A stretch of DNA of 18,128 nt, taken from assembly GCA_964536565.1 (NCBI GenBank), contig CAZHXK010000024.1:1-18128 (forward strand), given 5' to 3'. A program made the position numbers and the translations under genes. The number at the start of each line of letters is the position of its first letter. The first letter of the stretch is position 1. This document shows, in pieces, positions 1 to 6,861 of this stretch. Origin of the DNA: GCA-002688135 sp964536565. GTDB taxonomy: Bacteria; Patescibacteriota; Patescibacteriia; Magasanikbacterales; GCA-002688135. A model generated the notes under the pieces. That model was not told the origin of the DNA. It did no database searches and worked only from the letters and a program-made list of their open reading frames with translations.

Positions 1-9
1 TGTTTGTGT

Positions 10-207
10 TTATCTAATTCCAACTAAGTATTCAAATCCGATATTCAGAATATAGTCGAATGCGCCGAAGAAAATACCGACGCCGAGTGATACAGCGATA
101 ACAATGTATGAGTATTTGAATGTATCTTCGCGCGTTGGCCATGAAATTTTTTTGAGTTCATTGGCTGATGCTTTGAAGTAGTCAGTGATTTGTTTGACTG
201 CGTTCAT
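10..207 (-). CDS. secE: Preprotein translocase subunit SecE
   Basis: SecE is the small essential subunit that clamps the SecY channel in the cytoplasmic membrane. The 65-residue product has the family layout: an amphipathic N-terminal helix with the conserved stretch ELKKISWPTREDT (about residues 17-29), followed by one membrane segment (about 33-53). This is the short single-span form found outside enterobacteria. No Shine-Dalgarno sequence precedes the ATG. The gene has its own promoter and follows the gyrB/gtrA-like pair on the same strand. In many bacteria nusG follows secE; the window ends 9 bases past the stop, so that cannot be checked. Identification is firm from the WPTR motif plus size and topology. 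Confidence 0.95.
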   Translation of the reverse strand: MNAVKQITDYFKASANELKKISWPTREDTFKYSYIVIAVSLGVGIFFGAFDYILNIGFEYLVGIR

Positions 208-242
208 ATAATAGGTGAGAAAATATTAGAAATTCAGTATTT

Positions 243-262
243 AAAAAAAGCCCCTTGGGCCT
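243..262 (-). terminator. Hairpin plus T-tract in the secE leader
   Basis: Read on the minus strand, AGGCCC-AAG-GGGCTT forms a 6-bp stem (257-262 with 248-253, one G-U pair) running into a T-tract at 243-249. It looks like an intrinsic terminator, yet it lies downstream of the secE promoter (274-302), so the secE transcript should begin with it. It may stop readthrough from upstream or act as an attenuator or 5' protective hairpin. Confidence 0.55.
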
Positions 263-273
263 CGATTGATATA

Positions 274-302
274 AATATAGCATGGTTTGATTTGTTTGGC
301 AA
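274..302 (-). promoter_or_regulatory. secE promoter
   Basis: On the minus strand: -35 TTGCCA (297-302), 17-bp spacer, -10 TATATT (274-279), with an extended -10 TGC just upstream. The start site would fall near 267, leaving a leader of about 60 nt that includes the hairpin at 243-262. The same -35 context, ACACTTGCCAAA, occurs at the rpmE promoter. Confidence 0.75.
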
Positions 303-350
303 GTGTGTGGGCGTTCATTACTGATACTGCTGAATGGTAGGTTTTTTATA

Positions 351-374
351 TCAAAGAACACCTTTGCAGGTGCT
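351..374 (-). terminator. Weak terminator after the gtrA-like gene
   Basis: Minus strand CACCT-GCAA-AGGTG (5-bp stem, 359-363 with 368-372) is followed by TTCTTTGA. The position just past the gtrA-like stop suits a terminator for the gyrB/gtrA-like transcript, but the stem is short and the T-run is interrupted. Confidence 0.45.
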
Positions 375-390
375 TGTATTATCGTTTTGA

Positions 391-804
391 TTAGTCTTTG
401 TATATGACGAACTTATAGATGATGAAGTTCCAGCTTACGATGATGGCTGTGGCGAAAAATTTTCCTAATAGCGGGCTTATGTCGAATTGGCTCACAAATA
501 TCCAGAGCGCGCCAGCAGCGAAGAGGTAATTCCATATTTGTAGCGCCATGTATCTGACAAACTGTTTTTTCTTTTCTCCGTTGCTTTTGAAGGACCAGTT
601 TCGGTTGAGTGTGAAGTTGTATGCGATAGCGACTGCTTGTGAGATGAGTGTGGCGAAAATGTACCACAGCCCAGCAAAAGTGAAGAGTAGATAGAATAAT
701 CCAAAATCGATGACAAAAGAAGAAAGTCCGACGATGATGTATTTGGCGATTTCTGTTCTAATTGACCAGCAGAAGGTGATGAGTTTTTTAGAGTGTTTGA
801 TCAT
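391..804 (-). CDS. GtrA-like membrane protein
   Basis: GtrA-family proteins are small integral membrane proteins with four helices, thought to help move lipid-linked sugars across the membrane or to partner with glycosyltransferases. The 137-residue product has four hydrophobic segments (about 20-42, 46-66, 85-105, 110-134). It also has family-like features: KYIIVGLSSFVIDFGLFYLL at the start, AYNFTLNRNWSFK in the centre and a C-terminal NFIIYKFVIYKD. The ATG lies only 6 nt behind the gyrB stop, so the two are probably co-transcribed, although a functional link to gyrase is not obvious. The start codon sits inside a small hairpin with the gyrB stop (803-818), suggesting translational coupling. 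The substrate cannot be inferred. Confidence 0.85.
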   Translation of the reverse strand: MIKHSKKLITFCWSIRTEIAKYIIVGLSSFVIDFGLFYLLFTFAGLWYIFATLISQAVAIAYNFTLNRNWSFKSNGEKKKQFVRYMALQIWNYLFAAGALWIFVSQFDISPLLGKFFATAIIVSWNFIIYKFVIYKD

Positions 805-818
805 GTGTCTTTACACAT
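803..818 (-). promoter_or_regulatory. Hairpin spanning gyrB stop and gtrA-like start
   Basis: A perfect 6-bp inverted repeat with a 4-nt loop (ATGTGT-AAAG-ACACAT on the minus strand) covers the gyrB TAA (811-813) and most of the ATG of the following gene (802-804). Ribosomes finishing gyrB would melt it, so it could couple translation of the two genes. This is inferred only from position and symmetry. Confidence 0.4.
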
Positions 819-2871
819 CAAGATTCACTACGTCAGCAGCATGAGATTGAATGAATTTTCTTCGAGGTGCAACCTCATCTCCCATGAGGATGTCGAATAT
901 TTCATCAGCTTTTTCAGCGTCGTCCACGGTGACTTGCAGCATTTTTCTGTTTTCGGGGTTCATTGTTGTATCCCAGAGTTGTCCTGGGTTCATTTCTCCA
1001 AGACCCTTGTATCGTTGCACGTTTACTTTCATGTTTCCGATTTTCATGGATTCTCCCATATCGACGGAACCAGCGTCCTTGCTTTCTGTGTCTTCGGCTA
1101 CTTCAGCTTTTTCTTCGGTTTTTGCTTTTGCTCCTTTCTTTTCCTTGTAACGTTTTTGCATGTCAGCAATAATGTCATCCTTTTCTTTGTCTGAGTATGC
1201 GTAATGCATTTCTCTTCCTGCTGTTACTTTGAACAGAGGGGGGAGTGCTGCATATACATGACCTTCTGACACGAGTTGTGGGAAGTATCGGAAGAAGAAG
1301 GTGAGGAGGAGTGTTCGAATGTGTGACCCGTCGACATCGGCATCTGTCGCGATGATGATGCGATCGTATCGGAGCTTTTCGATATCGAAGGACTCTCCGA
1401 TATTTGTTCCGAGTGCGATCGTTAATGCTTTTAGTTCGTTGTTTTGTAAAATTTTGTCGAGTCGTGCACGTTCTGTGTTTAGGATTTTCCCACGCAATGG
1501 AAGGATAGCCTGGAATTCACGATCTCGTCCTGATTTTGCAGAACCTCCAGCAGAGTCTCCCTCTACAATGAAGATTTCGCATCGTTCTGCCTTTTTACTT
1601 GAGCAGTCAGCGAGTTTTCCGGGAAGTGTGAATCCGTCTAATGCAGATTTTCGCAGCACAGTTTCGCGAGCCATTTTGGCTGCGTTTCGAGCTCGAGCAG
1701 ATAAAATACATTTGCCGATAATTGCTTCTGCGTCTCGTGGGTGTTCTTCAAGCCATGTTCCAAACATTTCACCGAATACGGTTTCAACAGCTGCTTTGGC
1801 TTCTACGTTACCCAACTTAGCTTTTGTCTGTCCTTCGAATTGTGGTTCTTCGAGTTTGATTGAGATGATGGCTGTCATTCCTTCACGAACATCATCACCG
1901 GACAAATTTGTATCTTTTTCTTTTAACAAGTTTTTTGCACGAGCGTATTGATTGATGGTTCTGGTGAGTGCGGTTTTGAATCCGGAAACGTGTGTTCCTC
2001 CATCTGGGTTGTAGATGTTGTTGGTGAAGGCGTTCATCGTTTCCTTGTATTCGTCCGTGTACTGCAGTGCGATTTCAACTAAGACATCGTCCACTTTCTT
2101 CTCAGCGTAAAAAACGTTTTCGTGTTTGCTTGATTTGTGTTCGTTGATATGACGAACGTATGACGCGATTCCACCTTCAAAATAGAAGACATAACTCTTC
2201 TTTTTTTCTTCTCGGCTGTCTGTGATGTTGAGTTGAATACCGCGCGTGAGGTATGCCTGTTGGCGGATATGGTCGACAATAGTTTGCCAATCGTATTCGA
2301 TCGTTTCAAAAATAGTTTCGTTAGGTCGGAAGGTGATTGTTGTTCCTGTTGTTTTTGTTTTTCCAATCGCCTTAATTTTGCCTTGAGGCTTTCCGATTTT
2401 GTATTCTTGCATCCAAATTTTTCCGTCTCGGTGTACTTCGGCGCGTGTCCAGTTTGAAAGTGCATTAACAACGGATACACCCACACCATGCAAACCACCA
2501 GACACTTTATATCCACCACCACCAAATTTTCCACCGGCGTGGAGTTTGGTCATGACAAGTTCAAGTGCGGACACTTTGTGTTTGGGATGAATATCGACAG
2601 GAATTCCACGACCGTCATCTGTAACTGAAATTATGGAATCTTCACCAACTTCAACGCTAATAACTTTGGCATGACCAGCCATTGCTTCGTCGAGTGAGTT
2701 GTCTACAACTTCCCAGATAAGGTGGTGTAAACCACGTGGACCAGTTGATCCGATGTACATACCGGGACGTTTTCGTACCGCGTCGAGTCCTTCAAGAACT
2801 TGAATTTGTTCAGCTTTATAGTCTGAACCTTTCTTTTTTGCGTCTTTCTTTGCTGGTTTTTTCGTAGCCAT
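811..2871 (-). CDS. gyrB: DNA gyrase subunit B
   Basis: GyrB is the ATPase and TOPRIM subunit of gyrase, which introduces negative supercoils. In this 686-residue product the GHKL ATPase is at the front: EVVDNSLDEAM (54-64), DDGRGIPVD (85-93) and GGLHGVGVSVVNALS (125-139). The TOPRIM part has the catalytic Glu in EGDSAGGSA (437-445) and DADVDGSHI (510-518), and the C-terminus has QRYKGLGEMNP (619-629). I chose the ATG at 2871 because homology begins after a short Lys-rich lead; the frame stays open further upstream, but that part crosses the promoter and leader and looks non-coding. Residues about 575-613 form a charged low-complexity insertion not usual in short GyrB proteins. ParE is the alternative; no gyrA or parC neighbour settles it. 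Confidence 0.92.
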   Translation of the reverse strand: MATKKPAKKDAKKKGSDYKAEQIQVLEGLDAVRKRPGMYIGSTGPRGLHHLIWEVVDNSLDEAMAGHAKVISVEVGEDSIISVTDDGRGIPVDIHPKHKVSALELVMTKLHAGGKFGGGGYKVSGGLHGVGVSVVNALSNWTRAEVHRDGKIWMQEYKIGKPQGKIKAIGKTKTTGTTITFRPNETIFETIEYDWQTIVDHIRQQAYLTRGIQLNITDSREEKKKSYVFYFEGGIASYVRHINEHKSSKHENVFYAEKKVDDVLVEIALQYTDEYKETMNAFTNNIYNPDGGTHVSGFKTALTRTINQYARAKNLLKEKDTNLSGDDVREGMTAIISIKLEEPQFEGQTKAKLGNVEAKAAVETVFGEMFGTWLEEHPRDAEAIIGKCILSARARNAAKMARETVLRKSALDGFTLPGKLADCSSKKAERCEIFIVEGDSAGGSAKSGRDREFQAILPLRGKILNTERARLDKILQNNELKALTIALGTNIGESFDIEKLRYDRIIIATDADVDGSHIRTLLLTFFFRYFPQLVSEGHVYAALPPLFKVTAGREMHYAYSDKEKDDIIADMQKRYKEKKGAKAKTEEKAEVAEDTESKDAGSVDMGESMKIGNMKVNVQRYKGLGEMNPGQLWDTTMNPENRKMLQVTVDDAEKADEIFDILMGDEVAPRRKFIQSHAADVVNLDV

Positions 2872-2882
2872 AGAATCATTGT

Positions 2883-2910
2883 CGTCCTCGCAAATGCGGG
2901 GATGCAGGTC
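2883..2910. repeat. REP-like palindrome in the gyrB leader
   Basis: GTCGTCCTCGC-AAAT-GCGGGGATGCAGGTC resembles the widespread REP-type element of general form GTCATCCTCGCG..AGGCGAGGATCCAG. The core stem is CCTCGC with GCGGGG (2886-2891 and 2896-2901), with one imperfect pair. One reading frame gives CIPAFARTT, close to the W/CIPAFAGMT peptide typical of mistranslated REP elements. It lies within the predicted gyrB 5' leader, and the GAGG in its 3' arm is the only Shine-Dalgarno-like sequence before gyrB. Confidence 0.5.
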
Positions 2911-2931
2911 ATATTCACAATATAGTTGATA

Positions 2932-2960
2932 ATTATAACTTTTGTGTGTGTAAGCTGCAA
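2932..2960 (-). promoter_or_regulatory. gyrB promoter
   Basis: Minus strand: -35 TTGCAG (2955-2960), 17-bp spacer, perfect -10 TATAAT (2932-2937). The predicted start near 2925 gives a leader of about 54 nt before the gyrB ATG at 2871. This supports the short gyrB start over the longer open frame. Confidence 0.75.
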
Positions 2961-3045
2961 GGGTCGGGTTACGGTGAGGTTTGACAATTGCTTCGTATTT
3001 GAGCAGGTTTATTCCTAAGTTCCTTACACAAAAGAGGGGGTACGC

Positions 3046-4314
3046 ATGAAGAAACCTGAGGATTTTGAGAGTCAATGGGAGACATACCGTGAAGACGAGA
3101 GTAGGCATGATCGAGTAAAGATATCTTTTTTTGATAGTGATTCGTTCGGGATGTTATTTGGTTGCTACGTGATATGCTGGGTGGCGATCATTCCTGGTTT
3201 TGTTAACAGAACCGATTCTAGTAATGCGGAACTGATGTCGCAATACGAATCTGATGTGGATGTGCACGTTAAGTATCAACAGGCTTATGCTCATGATGTA
3301 TTGTTTTGGGATGTCATGCTGACTGGTGAGTGTGATGTTCATGAAGTTTCAGAAACTGCGTGTGCTGGGTTTCTCTCATTGCGTTCCTTGGCTTTGGATG
3401 ATAGTTTGCACCGACTTGGTGGTTTTCGTGGTGTGGTGACAGAGCGATGGCAGCGGCTTGAGTATTTGATGAAGTTGCATGGACCTCGTTTACTTGTATC
3501 CATGAACGTTGTGCTTGATACAGAAGATGTAGTTCGAAAGATTCGGAGTAAAGAAGCTGTTCGTATGGTTCATCCGTCGCAGATGATTCCTGCGAAACCA
3601 GAATTGGTTTCTGTACATATTGAACGTGTGATCTTTCTGCTGTATTTGATTGGTGGTTTGATTTTCTGGTTTCTCGCTTTGTTTACACTTAAAGAGAAGC
3701 CTCCATATGTTGCTTTCACGCGACACACGTATTTTTCCCGCGCAGTTGGGATGTTGATGTGGCCTTTTGTGGTTATGTGGGGATATCGTGGCTTGGTGGA
3801 CGCGTGGGATTGGTGTTGGTGGTATGGTCGGTTTAAGCGCTACGAATTAGTTGTGAACCGTAAGAGAAAACAATCTGAAGCACAGCAGCGGCAGAAGAGA
3901 CTCGTTGATGCTGAGGCGTTGGAAGTAGCTGAGCAGAAGAAACGAGACATTCAGCAAAAACGGATCGAACGACTTGATGATGATTTGCGAGGACGATACG
4001 ATGCGGCGCTTGCTGATAAGCTGCGACTTGAACAGATGATTCTGTTAGTCTCAGAAGAAGCTGAGGCTATTGGTGCCGATCCTACTGATCTTGCGGTGAT
4101 GAATCAATTGCAAGCTGAGCTTGAAAAAACACCTGAGGAAATTCTTTCGCTGCATGAAGAGCAGGATGAGCGAGAGGGTCTGCGTCGTGCTGTTGAGTTG
4201 GAGCAGATTTCACAGCGACATCATGATCGTTTGGCTGCGCTTGTGGGTGATAGACGCGGACGAGTGCGCGTATCCCGCGAAATTACAGCGCGCATGCAGG
4301 AAGATGCTGCGTAA
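3046..4314 (+). CDS. Unknown membrane protein with coiled-coil tail
   Basis: I do not recognise this 422-residue protein. It has a charged N-terminus, a hydrophobic segment at about 34-53, a mainly polar stretch of about 140 residues, two further hydrophobic segments (about 195-215 and 231-250), the aromatic patch DAWDWCWWYGRF (252-263), and a long charged C-terminal part (about 265-420) rich in Glu, Lys, Arg and Gln that should form coiled coil. With three spans the central region is probably outside and the tail inside, or the reverse. The ATG has the best Shine-Dalgarno in the window, GAGGGGG at 3034-3040, five bases upstream. A TTGACA at 2981-2986 has no well-spaced -10. A strong terminator follows. 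The tail suggests a scaffold or complex-forming role, which is inference only. Confidence 0.8.
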   Translation: MKKPEDFESQWETYREDESRHDRVKISFFDSDSFGMLFGCYVICWVAIIPGFVNRTDSSNAELMSQYESDVDVHVKYQQAYAHDVLFWDVMLTGECDVHEVSETACAGFLSLRSLALDDSLHRLGGFRGVVTERWQRLEYLMKLHGPRLLVSMNVVLDTEDVVRKIRSKEAVRMVHPSQMIPAKPELVSVHIERVIFLLYLIGGLIFWFLALFTLKEKPPYVAFTRHTYFSRAVGMLMWPFVVMWGYRGLVDAWDWCWWYGRFKRYELVVNRKRKQSEAQQRQKRLVDAEALEVAEQKKRDIQQKRIERLDDDLRGRYDAALADKLRLEQMILLVSEEAEAIGADPTDLAVMNQLQAELEKTPEEILSLHEEQDEREGLRRAVELEQISQRHHDRLAALVGDRRGRVRVSREITARMQEDAA

Positions 4315-4319
4315 TATAT

Positions 4320-4343
4320 AGACGTCTACGGACGTCTTTTTTT
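4320..4343 (+). terminator. Intrinsic terminator
   Basis: AGACGTC-TACG-GACGTCT forms a perfect 7-bp stem with a tetraloop, followed by a run of Ts to 4343. It ends the transcript of the coiled-coil membrane protein 5 bp after its stop and abuts the extended -10 element for the next gene. Confidence 0.85.
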
Positions 4344-4344
4344 G

Positions 4345-4353
4345 TGTTATAAT
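4345..4353 (+). promoter_or_regulatory. Extended -10 promoter for the 4390 gene
   Basis: TGT-TATAAT is a perfect extended -10 directly behind the terminator; no good -35 is present because that position is the terminator stem. The start would be near 4360, 30 nt before the ATG. A second TATAAT at 4378-4383, six bases before the ATG, would give a leaderless mRNA. Confidence 0.55.
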
Positions 4354-4389
4354 GTGATTGAATTTTTTGAAGCAAACTATAATTGGTCT

Positions 4390-5238
4390 ATGGTAGACGA
4401 TCGTTTTTCAGAAAAAGATATTCAGCTTGCTGGGTTTTTTGTGCGCGCGAAGCCGGTTGCTCGACGTGTTGGTTTTACGATTGCTATCATTATCGACATT
4501 ATTTTGATTGTGACTGGTTTGTATTATTGGGGTCAGTATTTTGGACAGTCGCGTTTGAGTAATATGCAGTCGAATGTGACGTTTGTTGATGTGGCGACGC
4601 AGGATGCACATGCGCAGCGTGTTTCTGTGCAGCCAGGACCACTTCAGACATTATCTGTGAAAATTTTAGATGGTTCGGATGATACGCGGGATTATGTAGC
4701 GATTGTTGAGAATACGAATGATCGATGGCAAGCGCGCGTGTCATATTCCTTTGTTGGGCAAGGTCAGACAGAGTTGAAGTCTGCGGTGCTGCCTCCTGGT
4801 GAGCGACGTGTGTTGGGTGTGTATGGATCAGATACGCTGATGTCTTCAGCTCGTTTGGTGTTTGATAGTATCGCGTGGGATCGGGTGGATAGGCATGCAG
4901 TAGATAATATTTCTGATTTTGTTGCAGAGCGTTTGCAGATCGTGACGGAGAACACGCAATATTTAAACGCAGATTCTGAGGTCAATACTGATCGGGTTAC
5001 GTTTACGATTTTAAATGAAAGTGCGTATAGTTATTTCAGTGTTCGTGTTGCTGCTGTTATGTATTTTGGCGGAGATATTATTGGTGTAGAAGAGGTTGAT
5101 ATTTCACCGTTTAGATCAGGGGAATCGCAGGATATTGAGATTCATACGTTGAGTAGAGGAGTGAAACCGACGAAGGTTGAGATTCTGCCTCATCTCGATA
5201 TTTTTGATGAGTCTGCATATATCGAGATAGGTTCGTAA
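4390..5238 (+). CDS. Unknown membrane-anchored extracytoplasmic protein
   Basis: Unrecognised 282-residue protein. A basic stretch (KPVARR) precedes one strong membrane segment (about 28-50); everything after it is polar and beta-rich and should lie outside the cell. The sequence has two loosely similar beta blocks, around YVAIVENTNDRWQARVSYSF and VTFTILNESAYSYFSVRVAAVM, which suggests two Ig-like or FxLYD-like domains; this is a guess from pattern. I chose the ATG at 4390; the frame is open back to 4342, but that extension overlaps the terminator and promoter. The next gene is a RodA/FtsW protein behind a terminator, so an envelope role is plausible but unproven. Confidence 0.75.
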   Translation: MVDDRFSEKDIQLAGFFVRAKPVARRVGFTIAIIIDIILIVTGLYYWGQYFGQSRLSNMQSNVTFVDVATQDAHAQRVSVQPGPLQTLSVKILDGSDDTRDYVAIVENTNDRWQARVSYSFVGQGQTELKSAVLPPGERRVLGVYGSDTLMSSARLVFDSIAWDRVDRHAVDNISDFVAERLQIVTENTQYLNADSEVNTDRVTFTILNESAYSYFSVRVAAVMYFGGDIIGVEEVDISPFRSGESQDIEIHTLSRGVKPTKVEILPHLDIFDESAYIEIGS

Positions 5239-5259
5239 TGCATCCACAAAATTGATCTC

Positions 5260-5278
5260 GACCTCGGGGTCTTTTTTT
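5260..5278 (+). terminator. Intrinsic terminator
   Basis: GACC-TCGG-GGTC (5260-5271) is followed by seven Ts. The stem is short, but the T-tract is good and it sits 21 bp behind the stop of the anchored protein. The last T is part of the next gene's extended -10 element. Confidence 0.7.
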
Positions 5279-5286
5279 GATTAGAT
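5278..5286 (+). promoter_or_regulatory. rodA extended -10, near-leaderless start
   Basis: TGA-TTAGAT ends six bases before the ATG at 5293. The whole block TGATTAGATACGTATATG differs at only two positions from TGATAAGATACGTTTATG before the DUF3048 gene at 7882. With the -10 so close, transcription should start at or near the A of the ATG. Confidence 0.55.
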
Positions 5287-5292
5287 ACGTAT

Positions 5293-6411
5293 ATGAAGCC
5301 ATTTGCCCGAACAATTCAGAAGCTTGATTGGATCGTACTTGCGAGTGTTTTGACGCTTACTATTTTTGGATTGATTGCGATCTTTAGTTTGGATCGTGGG
5401 CAGGAGTTGGCATCATATCCGTTTTTAACAAAGCAGCTGATAGCGTTTGGTATAGGGATTGGTTGTATCTTTTTGTTTCAGCGGTTTCAATATGAGTTTT
5501 TCAAATCAACATCAACGTATGCGTATATCGTGGCGATCGTGTTGTTGGTTTCAGTTTTGTTTTTTGGAAATACTATTCGTGGAACGACTGGATGGTTTGT
5601 GATTGCAGGGTTTTCTTTACAGCCGGTTGAGTTTGCGAAGATTGCACTGCTTGTTCATTTGTCTCACTTTTTTGCTCGGAATCGCGATCATTTTAGAACG
5701 TGGTGGTTTTTATTTGGATCGTTTGTCATTACGGCTATTCCGGTTACTCTGACGGTACTGCAGCCTGATGCTGGGTCCGCTATGATTATGATGGGTATGT
5801 GGATCGTCATGGTTTTTGTTTCGGGAATTCGTCGAACGCAGTTTACGTTTTTTGTCGTCGCTGCTTTGCTGGCAGTTTCGATGTCATGGGTGTTTTTGTT
5901 TGAAGATTATCAGAAGGATCGTATTCGGACTTTTATGGATCCAGCAGGTGATCCGCTTGGGAGGGGATACAATGTTAATCAATCTATTATTGCGGTTGGG
6001 TCTGGTCAGTTTTTTGGTAAAGGCTTGGGGTTCGGTTCTCAGAGTCAACTTCGTTTTTTACCTGAGTCTCGAAACGATTTTATCTTCGCTGCGATTGCCG
6101 AGGAGTTGGGATTTATTGGTTCGAGTGTGATTTTAATTTTATTGTTTGTGATTTGGTTGCGATTGTTACTTGGTGCGCAACATGCTTCAGATGATTTTGG
6201 TATGTTTGTGTTAGTTGGATTTTTGTCGATCCTGATGATTCAGACGTTGGTTAATGTGGGTATGAACATGGGGATTACGCCGGTAACGGGAATTGGGTTG
6301 CCGTTTGTATCATATGGTGGTTCGAGTTTGATTGCGCAGTATATGATGGTCGGTGTTGTGCTGACAGTGCTTTTACATACGAGGCGTAAGATGGGGCATG
6401 TGATTGGATAG
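5293..6411 (+). CDS. rodA: RodA/FtsW-type peptidoglycan polymerase
   Basis: SEDS-family membrane glycosyltransferases polymerise lipid II into peptidoglycan, working with a class B PBP during elongation (RodA) or division (FtsW). The 372-residue product is nearly all membrane helices and carries the family signatures: FSLQPVEFAKIALLVHLSHF, LQPDAGSAMIM (the key Asp), GSGQFFGKGLGFGSQSQL, PESRNDFIFAAIAEELGF and TGIGLPFVSYGGSSLIAQY. Length and the short N-terminus fit RodA better than FtsW, but no PBP2, mreB or division gene is adjacent to decide. The ATG is preceded directly by an extended -10 with no room for a Shine-Dalgarno sequence. A terminator isolates it from the upstream gene. Confidence 0.88.
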   Translation: MKPFARTIQKLDWIVLASVLTLTIFGLIAIFSLDRGQELASYPFLTKQLIAFGIGIGCIFLFQRFQYEFFKSTSTYAYIVAIVLLVSVLFFGNTIRGTTGWFVIAGFSLQPVEFAKIALLVHLSHFFARNRDHFRTWWFLFGSFVITAIPVTLTVLQPDAGSAMIMMGMWIVMVFVSGIRRTQFTFFVVAALLAVSMSWVFLFEDYQKDRIRTFMDPAGDPLGRGYNVNQSIIAVGSGQFFGKGLGFGSQSQLRFLPESRNDFIFAAIAEELGFIGSSVILILLFVIWLRLLLGAQHASDDFGMFVLVGFLSILMIQTLVNVGMNMGITPVTGIGLPFVSYGGSSLIAQYMMVGVVLTVLLHTRRKMGHVIG

Positions 6412-6427
6412 GTGTGGATATAATTAC

Positions 6428-6456
6428 TTACGTCACGAGCTACAACATGCTAAACT
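6428..6456 (+). promoter_or_regulatory. Promoter for the zinc-ribbon gene
   Basis: -35 TTACGT (6428-6433), 17-bp spacer ending in TGC, -10 TAAACT (6451-6456). The predicted start near 6463 leaves a leader of about 22 nt. It favours the ATG at 6485 over an open-frame start at 6404, which lies upstream of the promoter. Confidence 0.5.
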
Positions 6457-6484
6457 TTATGTAAGGCTTAACAGCTTCAGTTCT

Positions 6485-6838
6485 ATGTCTACGTCTTCAC
6501 AACAATCGCATTCTCACACTCGTGTTGAGATTGGATGTCCCTCATGTGGGACGCGTCTTCAAAACGGGAAGATGTTGGAAGGGCGTGACGAAGCGCAGTT
6601 GTCTCATTTTCAATGTGAAGAGTGTTTGCACTATTGTTTGGCACTTGTGTTTCAGTCGCAACTTGGGGTTTCTCAGGTGGTGATGGTTACAGATTTGAAT
6701 TTTGAGGATGTGGTTCGTTTGCGAGATTCAGCTCCTATTACACCGGATGATGTATTGAATTTGCATCAGATGTTGAATCATAAAAATTCTGCGTTGCTGT
6801 TTGCCATGAAGCAGAAGAAAAAAGCGGTAGAGAAATAG
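6485..6838 (+). CDS. Small zinc-ribbon protein, unknown role
   Basis: A 117-residue soluble protein. After a Ser/His-rich start it has two Cys pairs, CPSC (18-21) and CEEC (44-47), 22 residues apart, which is the layout of a zinc ribbon; Cys51 is a further candidate. The rest is predicted helical and ends in a Lys-rich tail (KQKKKAVEK). No enzyme motif is visible. Zinc ribbons of this size often bind nucleic acid or act as adaptors, but nothing here fixes a partner. The start at 6485 was chosen because the promoter and likely leader occupy the longer frame. The neighbours are rodA upstream and rplY downstream, each on separate transcripts. Confidence 0.75.
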   Translation: MSTSSQQSHSHTRVEIGCPSCGTRLQNGKMLEGRDEAQLSHFQCEECLHYCLALVFQSQLGVSQVVMVTDLNFEDVVRLRDSAPITPDDVLNLHQMLNHKNSALLFAMKQKKKAVEK

Positions 6839-6861
6839 TTTTTAAACAAGAAGGACGAACG

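Noticed and set aside
1301..1951. 216-codon plus-strand open frame
   Set aside because: It lies entirely antisense to gyrB and has no recognisable motif or ribosome site.
2872..3108. N-terminal extension of gyrB
   Set aside because: The extra 79 residues cover the gyrB promoter and the REP-like element and show no GyrB similarity.
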